NCBI GenBank assembly: GCA_016199545.1
Contig: JACQGN010000009.1
Location: 1-46,461 of the forward strand
Length of the DNA: 46,461 nt
Direction of reading: 5' to 3'
Origin: Betaproteobacteria bacterium
GTDB lineage: Bacteria; Pseudomonadota; Gammaproteobacteria; Burkholderiales; SG8-41
The notes under the pieces were generated by a model. The model did no database searches, was not told the origin of the DNA, and was given only the letters and a program-made list of their open reading frames with translations. Positions 31,356 to 39,976 of this stretch are shown piece after piece (positions within the stretch are counted from its first letter, which is position 1; every line of letters starts with the position of its first letter). The position numbers were made by a program, and so were the translations under genes.

Positions 31356-32600
31356 CTATGCGGATTTGGCGCCGGGGATGGCCCGCAGTTTCTCGTCGCG
31401 CGCGGCGGTGCGGTCCCCGCCACCGCCGGAAACCAGGGCCGTTCCGCTCAACGCGACGTGCTGCGGCCCGATCTCGGACACCCGGTTGCAGGAAATCTGC
31501 GCCATGCCGCGGCTGATTTCGCCGCGATAGATGTCGAGAGCCCGGGTCGCGCCCGCGTGGCCCGCGGCGGCCGTGCCGTAGAGCGTGCTGCGCCCGATCA
31601 GCACCATTTTCGCCCCCAGCGCCAGCGCCTTCACCACGTCGCTGCCGCGGCGCACGCCGCTGTCGAAGAGGACGGTGGTGCGATCGCCCACCGCCTTGAC
31701 GATCTCCGGCAGCACTTCGATGGGCGCGGGCGCGGCGTCGCAGTTGCGCCCGCCGTGGTTGGACACGATGATGCCGTCGGCGCCGTATTCCAGGGACTTC
31801 GACGCATCATCGGGATGCAGCAGCCCCTTCACCAGGAGCTTGCCGGGCCAGATGTCGCGCAGTGCCTTCAAGTCGTCCCAGTTGAGCGAATCATTGCGGG
31901 TTTCCTTGCTGCCGCCATAGGCAGAGGTGATCTTGCCCTTCAACTCGTCGGGAAAATTCACGCGCGTGGGCATGCCGCCGTTGGCGATATAGCGCCCCAG
32001 CACGCCGAACATCCAGCGCGGATGCATGAGCACGTCGGTGGTGTTCCGGCTGTTGTACTTGAAGGGCACGGAGAAGCCGTTACGCCGGTTGTACTCGCGG
32101 TTGCCGGCGACCACGCCGTCCACGGTCACCAGCAGCGCTTCGAAGCCCGCCGCCGAGGCGCGGCGCACCAACTGATGCGAAAGCCTGCGATCGGCCCACA
32201 TATAGAGCTGCATCCACAGCGTGCCGCCGACTTCGGCGGAGATCTTCTCCATGCTGGTGATGGAGCCGGTGGCGAGCGAAAAGGGAATGCCGGCCTCCTT
32301 GGCGGCGCGCGCGAGTTCCAGCTCGCCCTGGTACCACATCATGCCCACGGCGCCGGTGGGAGCGATGCCGATCGGCATCTTGTGCTCCTTGCCGAAGAGC
32401 GTGGTGTCGAGCGTGCGGCCGGAGACGTCCACCAGCATGCGCGGACGAAACTGGATGCGCTCGAACGCCTCGCGGTTGTTGTGCAGCGCCACTTCGTCTT
32501 CGGTGCCGCGGTCCACGAACTCGAACAGCCACTTGGGCAGGCGGCGCTTCGCCATGTCCCGCAGGTCGAAAATGTTCTGTGCGTCTTCCACTCTCATCAT
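31356..32600 (-). CDS. FMN-dependent alpha-hydroxy-acid oxidase/dehydrogenase
   Basis: A 414-aa TIM-barrel flavoprotein of the lactate dehydrogenase/glycolate oxidase/mandelate dehydrogenase family. Seen are RMLVDVSGRTLDTTLFGKE, PIGIAPTGAVGM, the FMN/substrate motif SNHGGRNCD with the catalytic His, DSGVRRGSDVVKALALGA and IGRSTLYG. It oxidises L-2-hydroxyacids to 2-oxoacids. Two adjacent ATGs (32600, 32597) follow AAGGTGAGC. It sits 55 nt after the fused CoA-transferase in a catabolic operon with a GMC oxidoreductase, so it may handle a hydroxyacid intermediate. Exact substrate unknown. Confidence 0.92.
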   Translation of the reverse strand: MMRVEDAQNIFDLRDMAKRRLPKWLFEFVDRGTEDEVALHNNREAFERIQFRPRMLVDVSGRTLDTTLFGKEHKMPIGIAPTGAVGMMWYQGELELARAAKEAGIPFSLATGSITSMEKISAEVGGTLWMQLYMWADRRLSHQLVRRASAAGFEALLVTVDGVVAGNREYNRRNGFSVPFKYNSRNTTDVLMHPRWMFGVLGRYIANGGMPTRVNFPDELKGKITSAYGGSKETRNDSLNWDDLKALRDIWPGKLLVKGLLHPDDASKSLEYGADGIIVSNHGGRNCDAAPAPIEVLPEIVKAVGDRTTVLFDSGVRRGSDVVKALALGAKMVLIGRSTLYGTAAAGHAGATRALDIYRGEISRGMAQISCNRVSEIGPQHVALSGTALVSGGGGDRTAARDEKLRAIPGAKSA

Positions 32601-32655
32601 GCTCACCTTCTTGCGGTTTATCCGAAAAGTTACACTGACCCCATTTACATTGTAG

Positions 32656-34920
32656 TCAGCAACCCGCCTTCACGCCATCCACGGCGATGACACGCTCGCG
32701 GATCAGGCGCTCCAGCTCGCCGGCCATGCCGATTTCTGCGAGCACGCCGGCGGCGTCCGATCCGGGTCTCGCCGCCGGCCGTCCGGCCGTCACCGGCGTG
32801 CGCGAGAGCTTCATACCCGGCGCCGTGGTGGTGATGGGGCCGAAGCCCTCGTGATCGCGGGTGACGGCGAGGCCGCGCGCCTGCACCAACGGATCGGTCA
32901 TCAGATCGACGAGGCTCGGCACGACGCGGTGGGCCCCGATACCGGCCCCACTGAACAATTCCACCCACGCCGCCACGCTGCGGCTGCGCATGCGCGCTTC
33001 CAGTTCCCGCTCGAGGTCCGCACCGCCCAAGCCGGCGAGGTCGGCGAGTTCCGCGCAGCGCGCAAGGTCGCCCGCCCGTGCCGCGAGGAAGAGCCACCCG
33101 TCGCTTGCCTGATACATGCGATTGAGCGGCCCGCTGCCCATCGCCTCCTGGCCGTGCGGTTCGTTCCACTCCTTGCCTTTGTAATCCTGCAGCAGCGCCG
33201 ATTGCAGCATGGTCGCGGTGTAGGCGAGCGCGCTGTCCACGAACTGCCCCTCTCCGGTGCGGCGCCGGTGCAGGAGCGCCAGCGCCACGGCGTAGCAGGC
33301 CATCAGGCCGGTGCCGTAGTCGTTTGCGGCGAACGGCGCAGTGGCGGGCTTCGCCGAGCCGTAGCGCACCTGCATGCCCGACACCGCCTGGCCGAGCTGC
33401 TCGTGGCCGGGACGGGGGGCGTAGGGGCCGAATTGGCCGAAGGTATTCATGTAACCAAAGACAATGTCCGGCCGGCGCGCGCGCACCTGCTCGTAGTCGA
33501 TGCCGAGCCGTTCGGCGACGCCGCCGCGGAAATTCTGGAGCACCACGTCGGCCCAATCGACCAGCTTCCAGAAGATTGCGAGCCCCTCTTTGGTCTTGAG
33601 GTCGATGAGAATGCTGCGCTTCGCGCGGTTGATGTCGTTGTGCCGCAGCACGGTCTTAACGTGCGGGCTGTCGATCTTGACGACGTCGGCGCCGAACTCG
33701 GCGAGCGTGCGCCCGCAGGTCGGGCCGGCGAGGATGATGCAGAGGTCCACGACCTTGACACCCTCGAGCGCCGAACGCAGCACTTCGCTGCCTTCCACCC
33801 CTACCCCAGCCCTCCCCCGTTCAGGGGGAGGGAGGTTGATGTCCTGAGGGGAAGAGAGATTTTTCAGTTCTTTCAGGATTTCCGCGCGGTGTGCGTCTGG
33901 CTTCGGGCGCGGGGTGCGCACCGAGCCCGGCGTGACCGAAAGGCGCGCGTTGATGCCCGGGCCACGGAAGCGGCCCAGTTCCGGATCATCGTAGTCGGCG
34001 ATGATTTTCGATCCCAGCGCCTGCGGATGTTTCAGCCATTCGGCGCTGGTGTGGCAAATCACACCTTCGGAGCCGATGTCCGCAATGAAGTCTTCCCACT
34101 CCCTGGCCGTGCGGGTGCGCATCACCTGTTCGAACTTCTGCGCAAGTTCGTTCGGGGGGAGTTTGGCGTCGCGCCACTGGTCCATGCCGATCACCTTGAT
34201 GAAGGCCTCGAACCGCTTGTTGTTCGCCACGTACATGAGCCAGCGCCCGTCCTTGCAGGGCAGTTGCCGGCTCCAGTTGAATTCGGGCTCGGGCTCGGGT
34301 TTGCCGTTGACCAGCAGGCCGCGCGCGCCAACCACGCTGAAGGTCGCATCGAAGAGCGGAATCTCCACGACCTGGCCCAAGCCGGAACGCGCCCGCGCAT
34401 TGAGCGCGATCGCTACGGTGACCGCGCACAGGAAGGCCGCGTAGGCCGAACCGTAGGGGATGACGGTATAGACCGGGCGGCCTTTGGTCGCGTGGCTCGC
34501 GCGATAGGCGCCGGTGGCCGCTCCCACCACGCCCTCCCATGCCCTGACCCGGGCACGCGGATCGTCCGCGCCGAAGCCCGGCAGCGAGCAGTAGATGAGG
34601 CGCGGGTTGGCCTCCGTCATCGGCACGGCGCCCAGGCCGAGGCGGTCCATCACGCCGGGACGGAAGTTCTCGATCACCACGTCGGCACCCGCGATGAGTT
34701 GCCGCGCGCTTTCCCGGTCTGCATCCTGTTTCAGGTCGAGGACGATGCTGCGCTTGTTGCGGTTCCAGGTGGCATTGCCCGACACATTCCAGCGCGGCCC
34801 GCCCGGCGGATCGATGCGGATCACGTCCGCTCCCTGGTCGCCCAGCAGCATGGCCGCCATGGGGCCGGCGATGTACTGGCCGAAATCGATGACGCGAATG
34901 CCTTCCAGAACGCCTGGCAT
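32656..34920 (-). CDS. Fused double class III CoA-transferase
   Basis: A 754-aa protein with two CaiB/BaiF units: ~1-350 (LEGIRVIDFGQYIAGPMAAMLLGDQGADVIRID) and ~383-754 (LEGVKVVDLCIILAGPTCGRTLAEFGADVVKID). At the position of the nucleophilic Asp, both halves carry Glu (Glu129 in AWEGVVGAATG; Glu507 in GHEQLGQAVSG), so neither has the canonical residue. The linker (~362-378, LPPPERGRAGVGVEG) is encoded by an inserted palindromic repeat. Ordinary family members have one ~400-aa unit. The ATG lies 3 nt after the cupin stop. It probably activates or racemises an acid made in this operon, if active. Confidence 0.9.
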   Translation of the reverse strand: MPGVLEGIRVIDFGQYIAGPMAAMLLGDQGADVIRIDPPGGPRWNVSGNATWNRNKRSIVLDLKQDADRESARQLIAGADVVIENFRPGVMDRLGLGAVPMTEANPRLIYCSLPGFGADDPRARVRAWEGVVGAATGAYRASHATKGRPVYTVIPYGSAYAAFLCAVTVAIALNARARSGLGQVVEIPLFDATFSVVGARGLLVNGKPEPEPEFNWSRQLPCKDGRWLMYVANNKRFEAFIKVIGMDQWRDAKLPPNELAQKFEQVMRTRTAREWEDFIADIGSEGVICHTSAEWLKHPQALGSKIIADYDDPELGRFRGPGINARLSVTPGSVRTPRPKPDAHRAEILKELKNLSSPQDINLPPPERGRAGVGVEGSEVLRSALEGVKVVDLCIILAGPTCGRTLAEFGADVVKIDSPHVKTVLRHNDINRAKRSILIDLKTKEGLAIFWKLVDWADVVLQNFRGGVAERLGIDYEQVRARRPDIVFGYMNTFGQFGPYAPRPGHEQLGQAVSGMQVRYGSAKPATAPFAANDYGTGLMACYAVALALLHRRRTGEGQFVDSALAYTATMLQSALLQDYKGKEWNEPHGQEAMGSGPLNRMYQASDGWLFLAARAGDLARCAELADLAGLGGADLERELEARMRSRSVAAWVELFSGAGIGAHRVVPSLVDLMTDPLVQARGLAVTRDHEGFGPITTTAPGMKLSRTPVTAGRPAARPGSDAAGVLAEIGMAGELERLIRERVIAVDGVKAGC
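33795..33836. repeat. Palindromic repeat inside the CoA-transferase linker
   Basis: CTACCCCAGCCCTCCCCC-GTTCA-GGGGGAGG contains the stem CTCCCCC/GGGGGAG. Sequences of this kind are familiar dispersed intergenic hairpins in proteobacteria; here it keeps the reading frame open and encodes a Pro/Gly-rich linker between the two enzyme halves. Confidence 0.65.
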
Positions 34921-34923
34921 GTT

Positions 34924-35340
34924 TTACAGCGGCCTCCGCCGGGGTGGCGGGACTCCAACAACAGCCAACCGTATCATGTCGGTGCCATTGTTGAGCAGTT
35001 GATGCTCCACGACGCCTGCAGGCATATGTATCGTGTCACCGGGCCCCACTTCCTGCTCCCGGATCTCGCCGCTTTCGGTCTTCCACTGGATCACTCCCCG
35101 CCCGCTGAGTATGAAATAGATCTCCTCGAAATCGCCGGGATATTCGACCTCGTAACCTTCCGCCCTGTATTTCGTGTGCGTATGCCAATGATGAGGGCTG
35201 AAGCCCGGACTGACTTCATCCACGTTGAAGAAGAGCTTTTCCGTGGCAATGATTCTTTTTATCTGCCCCGCTTCCTTACCCAGGCCGCGTATGTTCTGCG
35301 GCTGAACCTCATCGGACCTGACAATTCTCAGCTGCGCCAT
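34924..35340 (-). CDS. Cupin-domain protein
   Basis: A 138-aa single-domain cupin. Motif 1 is represented by PHHWHTHTKY ... EEIYFILSGRG (His ligands and Glu) and motif 2 by GPGDTIHMPAGVVEHQLLNN (His ligand), so a metal site is plausible. Small cupins act as isomerases, dioxygenases or sensors. ATG 35340 has AAGGAG 7 nt upstream; the track start at 35499 lies inside the GMC gene. It sits 13 nt after the GMC stop and 3 nt before the CoA-transferase, firmly inside the operon. Confidence 0.88.
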   Translation of the reverse strand: MAQLRIVRSDEVQPQNIRGLGKEAGQIKRIIATEKLFFNVDEVSPGFSPHHWHTHTKYRAEGYEVEYPGDFEEIYFILSGRGVIQWKTESGEIREQEVGPGDTIHMPAGVVEHQLLNNGTDMIRLAVVGVPPPRRRPL

Positions 35341-35353
35341 CGGATTCTCCTTA

Positions 35354-37117
35354 TCAGACCATCGGCCCGGGTTTTGGAATGTAGATCTCCTTGATGCCGT
35401 CTGCGGCCCAGCACGCCAGCATGCCGATGGTTCCGGTCGGTCCTTGCGCGGGATTCTGCGGGAACGCACTGCCGCCGACGACGAACAGGTTCGGGACATC
35501 CCAGGACTGCAGGTACCTGTTCACGACGCTGGTTGAAGGATCCGTGCCCATCACGGCACCACCGATGTTGTGAGTGCTCTGGTACGGAATGATGCTGTAC
35601 TTCAACGGAATGGCGTGCGCGTGGTACTTGGCCGGCTTCATGGCCTTCGCGATCTCGACGCAGCGCTCGTACATCCAGGCCAGCATCTTCTGCTCGTTCT
35701 TGTGCCAGTCGAACGTCATGCGCAGCAGCGGCAGGCCGTTGGCGTCACGGTAGGTCGGATCGAGATCGAGATAATGCTGGCGATAGCTCATGCAGGAGCC
35801 GTGTATGTGGACGCCGAGCGTGCGCCGGTAGTTGTGCGCGACCGCCTTCTTCCACTCCGCACCCCAGCGCGGCGTGCCGTGCGGCACCGGCTTCGACTTT
35901 ATCGGCGAGGCCCCGGCGCTTGGACAATTGATATAGGCGCCGCCGACGAATCCGAGCTGCGCGCGATCGATCACATCCCCGTTCAGCTCGTCGATGGACG
36001 TGTTGACTTGCCCGCCGCCGATGAATGGATTGAACTCCCGGTCATCGAAGAATACGTGCACCCTGCCGCCGACCTGGTAGGAATAGTTGCGGCCCACGAC
36101 GCCGCGCCCGGTCTGCGGATCGTACGGCTTGCCGATGCCGGACAGCAGCAGCAATCGGGTGTTGTTGAAGCAGTACGTCGCCAGCACCACGATGCCGGCC
36201 GGCTGCTCGACTTCCCGGCCGCGGGCATCGATGTAGGTCACGCCGGTCGCCTGCTTGCCGGTGGAATCGGTATTGACCTTGATGACGTTGCACAACGGAC
36301 GCAGCTCGAAATTATCCTTCTTGTAGAGCGCGGGGAGCACCGCTGTCAGGGGATTTGCCTTTGCGCCCTGCGAGCACACGTGGCTGCTGCAGAATCCCCC
36401 GTGCTGGCATTCGAGCAGCATCACCTTATAAAGATTGTTGTAGTCCTGGGTCATCGCCGCAGCCGGCCCCTGGAACGGCGTGTAGCCAAGCTCGGTCGCC
36501 GCCTTGGCAAATAATTGGCCCTGCGGCGTCGGGCGTGTCGGGGGATTCGGAAACTCCCGCGAGCGCGGGCCTTCGTGCGGATTTCCCCCCGACTGGATCT
36601 CACCGTTCAGGTTGCCCGCCTTGCCGCTGACGCCGTAGATGTGCTCGAACTGGTCGTAGTACGGCTCGAATTCCTCGTAGGTCACTCCCCAATCCTGGGC
36701 GGTGCAGTCTTCGGGGAAGAAGTTCTTGCCGTAACGTTCCGTCACCTTGGAGCGAATCTCGAAATCGTGCGGGAGAAAGCGCCGCGCATTGCCGCCCCAG
36801 TGCGCCGCGGTGCCGCCGACCATCTCGCCCGGCTTGAACGAACCCAGCTCGCGCATCGGGAGAGCGGTCTGCCTCGCGTTGTTGCGGAAGGTGATCGTTT
36901 CGCGCGACAGGTTCTGGAAGATGTCGCTGTGGCGGTCGTACTTGAGCTCGTCGTTCACGTACGGCATGACGAAATCCGTCTGCGGGTCGATCATCCGGCC
37001 GCGTTCGAGGCAGAGCACCTTCAAGCCCGCGTTCGCGAGTTCCATGGACATGATCGAGCCCACGACGCCGCTGCCTACTACCACAGCATCGACCGGTTTC
37101 AGTTTGGTCGTCGTCAC
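35354..37117 (-). CDS. GMC-family FAD-dependent oxidoreductase
   Basis: A 587-aa flavoprotein with the dinucleotide-binding GSGVVGS (15-21), GEMVGGTAAHWGGNARRF, and the C-terminal GMC pair: His in YQSTHNIGGAVMG and Asn in FPQNPAQGPTGTIGMLA. It is most like the large subunit of membrane-linked gluconate/sorbitol-type dehydrogenases, and a subunit-3-like gene precedes it by one nucleotide (stop TAA, C, then GTG). These enzymes oxidise alcohol groups and pass electrons to quinone or cytochrome c. The upstream GGGGGA serves as ribosome site. No cytochrome subunit is nearby. Substrate unknown. Confidence 0.92.
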   Translation of the reverse strand: MTTTKLKPVDAVVVGSGVVGSIMSMELANAGLKVLCLERGRMIDPQTDFVMPYVNDELKYDRHSDIFQNLSRETITFRNNARQTALPMRELGSFKPGEMVGGTAAHWGGNARRFLPHDFEIRSKVTERYGKNFFPEDCTAQDWGVTYEEFEPYYDQFEHIYGVSGKAGNLNGEIQSGGNPHEGPRSREFPNPPTRPTPQGQLFAKAATELGYTPFQGPAAAMTQDYNNLYKVMLLECQHGGFCSSHVCSQGAKANPLTAVLPALYKKDNFELRPLCNVIKVNTDSTGKQATGVTYIDARGREVEQPAGIVVLATYCFNNTRLLLLSGIGKPYDPQTGRGVVGRNYSYQVGGRVHVFFDDREFNPFIGGGQVNTSIDELNGDVIDRAQLGFVGGAYINCPSAGASPIKSKPVPHGTPRWGAEWKKAVAHNYRRTLGVHIHGSCMSYRQHYLDLDPTYRDANGLPLLRMTFDWHKNEQKMLAWMYERCVEIAKAMKPAKYHAHAIPLKYSIIPYQSTHNIGGAVMGTDPSTSVVNRYLQSWDVPNLFVVGGSAFPQNPAQGPTGTIGMLACWAADGIKEIYIPKPGPMV

Positions 37118-37118
37118 G

Positions 37119-37778
37119 TTATTTTCCCCCGTCCTGTTTCAACATGATGTGCTTCGCGAAGCCCTGCGCATCGACCTGAGCCTGTTTCAACTGGATGTCG
37201 AGGATGCTCACCGGCTCGGCGCGGTACGGCGCGGGATTGTCGAGGTGCGCGTTGTAGGCGCCGGAGGCCACGCCGGGAAATCCCAGAAGCTTCCACCCCA
37301 CCTTGCCGCGGTTGCCGCCGTACATCGGGTCGGCGAAGTAACCTTCCTCGGTATTGCGCCAGAGGAGATCGAAAAAGAGCTTGGAGGACAACGAGGGCAG
37401 CTCCACCTTATCTTGCTCGAGCGCCTTCAGGACCTCGTCCTGCCTGGGCGCCGGCAGATTCTCGAAGAACTGCTCGTAGCGGGCGCGGCAGAACGCGTTG
37501 ATCTCCTGGATGCCGATCCGATAGATCTCCTGCGGCGTGAGCCGCGACTGGAAGCCCTGCTCGGGCACGCCTTCGAGCCACGGACCCGAGCGGTAATTGC
37601 GGCCGTGCGTGCCCCATGCGCTACATAAGTGACGATCGATGTAGCAGGTGACGCCCGCGTCTCTGCCGCCTGGCCCGAGATCGTCGGTCGGTATCAGTCG
37701 CTCTACCGCCGCGTCGAGAAAGCGAACTTCCGGCTGTATCAGATAGCCGTATGCGTGTAGAAGTGCGGACTCCGCCAT
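37119..37778 (-). CDS. Gluconate 2-dehydrogenase subunit 3-like protein
   Basis: A 219-aa protein matching the gluconate 2-dehydrogenase subunit 3 family: FLDAAVERLIPTDDLGPGGRDAGV at the N-terminus, then FFDLLWRNTEEGYFADPMYGGNRGKVGWKLLGFPG, the family's most conserved stretch. Subunit 3 supports folding or export of the flavin subunit. Many members carry a Tat leader, which is absent here. ATG 37778 has AGGGGG 5 nt upstream. First gene of the GMC/cupin/CoA-transferase/oxidase operon; its stop is one nucleotide from the GMC start. Confidence 0.88.
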   Translation of the reverse strand: MAESALLHAYGYLIQPEVRFLDAAVERLIPTDDLGPGGRDAGVTCYIDRHLCSAWGTHGRNYRSGPWLEGVPEQGFQSRLTPQEIYRIGIQEINAFCRARYEQFFENLPAPRQDEVLKALEQDKVELPSLSSKLFFDLLWRNTEEGYFADPMYGGNRGKVGWKLLGFPGVASGAYNAHLDNPAPYRAEPVSILDIQLKQAQVDAQGFAKHIMLKQDGGK

Positions 37779-37924
37779 CCTTGCCCCCTGGATCACGAAA
37801 AGAGGGGATTGTAGTGCCCAACGCCGCTTCAAGTCCCATAGTCCACCAGTCGGAATCGGCGCGCATGAAGGACGCGGACCAACCCGTCAACCGGCCTGGT
37901 GGTCTATCCCCTAAGCGCCGCTGG

Positions 37925-38905
37925 TCACAGCAAGTTCATTCCTGCGGATTTCACCAGCTTCGTCCACTTCGCGATGTCCGCCTTGATCGACGCGGCAAAC
38001 TCGTCCGGAGAGCTTGCGACCACTTCGAGGCCGTCCACAGCGAGCCGTTCCCTGATGTTCGGCGCGCGCAGTATGGCAGTGGCTTCCTTGTGCAGCCAGG
38101 TGATGATTCCCTGCGGAGTCCCCGTCGGCGCGAAGAGACCGTACCACTGCCCCGACTCGTAGCCGGGCACTCCCGCTTCCGCGATGGTCGGGAGGTCGGG
38201 CGCGGCGGCGGCACGGCGCGCGCTGGAGACGCCGAGTGCGCGAAGCTTGCCGGCGCGCACGTGCGGCATCAGGCTCGACATGCTGTCGGTCATCATCGCG
38301 ACCTGGCCGGCGATCAGATCGATGACCCCCAGCGAGCCGGACTTGTAGGGGACATGGGTCATGCGAATCTTTGCCATGCTTTCGAAGAGAGCTGCGGCCA
38401 GATGTCCGTTGGTTCCGATTCCACCTGAAGCATAGAGGACAGGATCCCCTTTGGCCGCGAGTGCCTTCGCGAGCGCGATCATTTCTCTCACCGAATTCAC
38501 GGGTACCGATGGATGCACGGTCATCAGGTTGGGCGTGGACACCCCCATCGTGATCGGCGCGAGGTCACGCGATGGGTCGTAAGGGATGCTCCGATAGATC
38601 GCCGGACTGATCGCGAACGAGGCCGTGGTCAGCAACAAGGTGTAGCCGTCGGGCTTGGCCTTGGCGGCGACCGCGGTGCCGATCGTGGCGCCGGCGCCCG
38701 GCCGATTGTCCACGACGAACTGATGTCCCGCGCGTTCGGAAAATTCTCTTGCGAGCAGGCGCGAAAAAGTGTCGAGCCCGCCGCCGGGCGCGACTGGCAC
38801 GATCACGCGCACCGGCTGGGCCGGATACTTGGGCTGTGCCAGAGCCGCAGGGAGCGCTGCGATCAGCATCATTCCGCTCGCAATCAGACGTATCGCGTGG
38901 TTCAT
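37925..38905 (-). CDS. Tripartite tricarboxylate transporter receptor (Bug/TctC family)
   Basis: A 326-aa periplasmic receptor with leader MNHAIRLIASGMMLIAALPAALAQ, then YPAQPVRVIVPVAPGGGLDTFSR, VDNRPGAGATIGTAVAAKAKPDGYTLLL and LPTIAEAGVPGYESGQWYGLFAP. GGAGG lies 5 nt before the ATG. It is the last gene of the CoxM/S/L operon, separated from it by an oxidase remnant, so its ligand may be the substrate of that hydroxylase. The final residues (MNLL) are normal for the family. Confidence 0.93.
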   Translation of the reverse strand: MNHAIRLIASGMMLIAALPAALAQPKYPAQPVRVIVPVAPGGGLDTFSRLLAREFSERAGHQFVVDNRPGAGATIGTAVAAKAKPDGYTLLLTTASFAISPAIYRSIPYDPSRDLAPITMGVSTPNLMTVHPSVPVNSVREMIALAKALAAKGDPVLYASGGIGTNGHLAAALFESMAKIRMTHVPYKSGSLGVIDLIAGQVAMMTDSMSSLMPHVRAGKLRALGVSSARRAAAAPDLPTIAEAGVPGYESGQWYGLFAPTGTPQGIITWLHKEATAILRAPNIRERLAVDGLEVVASSPDEFAASIKADIAKWTKLVKSAGMNLL

Positions 38906-38951
38906 CCCGTCCTCCGAACGTAACTCATGGATCCGCCCTTGCCTGGAAACC

Positions 38952-39162
38952 TCAGTAGATCGCCTGTTTTATGCGTTCCGGGTAGCCCTTGTCATGCTCG
39001 GCGGCGTCGATCGCCTTGTTGGTGATCTCTTCCTATGAACGCCCGATAGTGCTCGGAGATGTGATCGATCTCCTTGACTACGGCGGGGCCCACCGGCGCT
39101 CCGTACAGCGCCTCGAGCTCGTCGATGGTCGTGATCTGCCGTTCACCTGCCGCCGCGCTCAT
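38952..39162 (-). pseudogene. Remnant of a pyridoxamine 5'-phosphate oxidase-family gene
   Basis: From ATG 39162 the minus strand reads MSAAAGERQITTIDELEALYGAP, VGPAVVKEIDHISEHYRAFI, the typical N-terminus of PPOX-family flavin proteins (~200 aa). It then breaks near 39036; in another frame EEITNKAIDAAEHDKGYPERIKQAIY ends at TGA 38952-38954 and could be the C-terminus of the same gene, implying an internal deletion of well over 100 codons. The start overlaps the hydrolase stop as ATGA, so the intact gene was once coupled to it. The C-terminal assignment is tentative. Confidence 0.6.
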
Positions 39163-39959
39163 GCGAAACCTCCAGACCGGCCTTTGAAAAAGGGAACCAC
39201 CGTATCCACGAACAATTGCGGTGTCGCCAGGTTCATGAAGTGCCCGGTATCGGCCAGCACGTACTTCGCGCCGTGGATGGCGTTGGCTACCCGTTGCGCC
39301 TTCTCGGGGGGACGCTGCGTGTCGTGCCTGGCGCCAATGACCAGTGTTGGCGCCTTGATCTTCGCGTATTCCGGCGTCAGATCCACTGCGATCATCATGC
39401 GGGCCGCGGCCGTAAACGAGGCTGGTGTATTGCAAACCCAGCGGGACTGGTAGCGCTGGAAACGTTCCCGGTCCAGCGCGCGCAGATTCTCGGGGTAGGA
39501 ACGATCGTGGCTCGCCTTCATGGCGGCGCGTATCCCTTCGCGCTCGACCAGGACAGCACGCTCCACGCTTGGCCCGCTGCGTGCGGCATTGCTGTCGATG
39601 TTGGGGCTCGCCAGGGCGAGCTTCGCAACCCGCCCGGGGTGACGCGCGGCAAACCCGACCGAAAAATCGGCACCCATCGCGCAACCAGCCACATGCACCG
39701 GCGCGGTGATTTGCAGAGCGTCGAGCAGTCCGGCCAGGTCCGCCACCACGGTCTCGAAGGTGAGTTCGCGCACCTTCTCCGAAAATCCGAAACCGCGCTG
39801 GTCGTAACGCAGAACGCGGAAATCCTTTTCCAGTCCGGGCAGTGCGTCCTCGTAACTTTCGAGGCACCCGCCGGCTTCATGAATCAAAACCAGCGTCTCT
39901 GTTCCCGATCCGCTCAGTTCGTACCGCAGGCTCGCGCCGTTCGCTTCGATCCAGGGCAT
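39159..39959 (-). CDS. Alpha/beta-hydrolase-fold protein lacking the nucleophile Ser
   Basis: A 266-aa alpha/beta hydrolase: VLIHEAGG oxyanion region, RYDQRGFGFS, then VAGCAMGADF where the normal G-x-S-x-G nucleophile elbow has Ala94 (codon GCG). The acid (GARHD) and His (ADTGHFMNL) remain. The fold is complete, so the protein may be a pseudo-enzyme, a lyase-like or binding protein, or newly inactivated. ATG 39959 is chosen within the longer track ORF; AGGGA lies upstream. It lies 17 nt after CoxL in the CoxMSL operon, where ring-cleavage-product hydrolases would be expected. Confidence 0.85.
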   Translation of the reverse strand: MPWIEANGASLRYELSGSGTETLVLIHEAGGCLESYEDALPGLEKDFRVLRYDQRGFGFSEKVRELTFETVVADLAGLLDALQITAPVHVAGCAMGADFSVGFAARHPGRVAKLALASPNIDSNAARSGPSVERAVLVEREGIRAAMKASHDRSYPENLRALDRERFQRYQSRWVCNTPASFTAAARMMIAVDLTPEYAKIKAPTLVIGARHDTQRPPEKAQRVANAIHGAKYVLADTGHFMNLATPQLFVDTVVPFFKGRSGGFA

Positions 39960-39976
39960 CGCAAATCCCTGCGATC

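Noticed and set aside
32851-35394. 847-aa plus-strand ORF
   Set aside because: Spans three minus-strand genes with clear family motifs, so it cannot be the coding strand.
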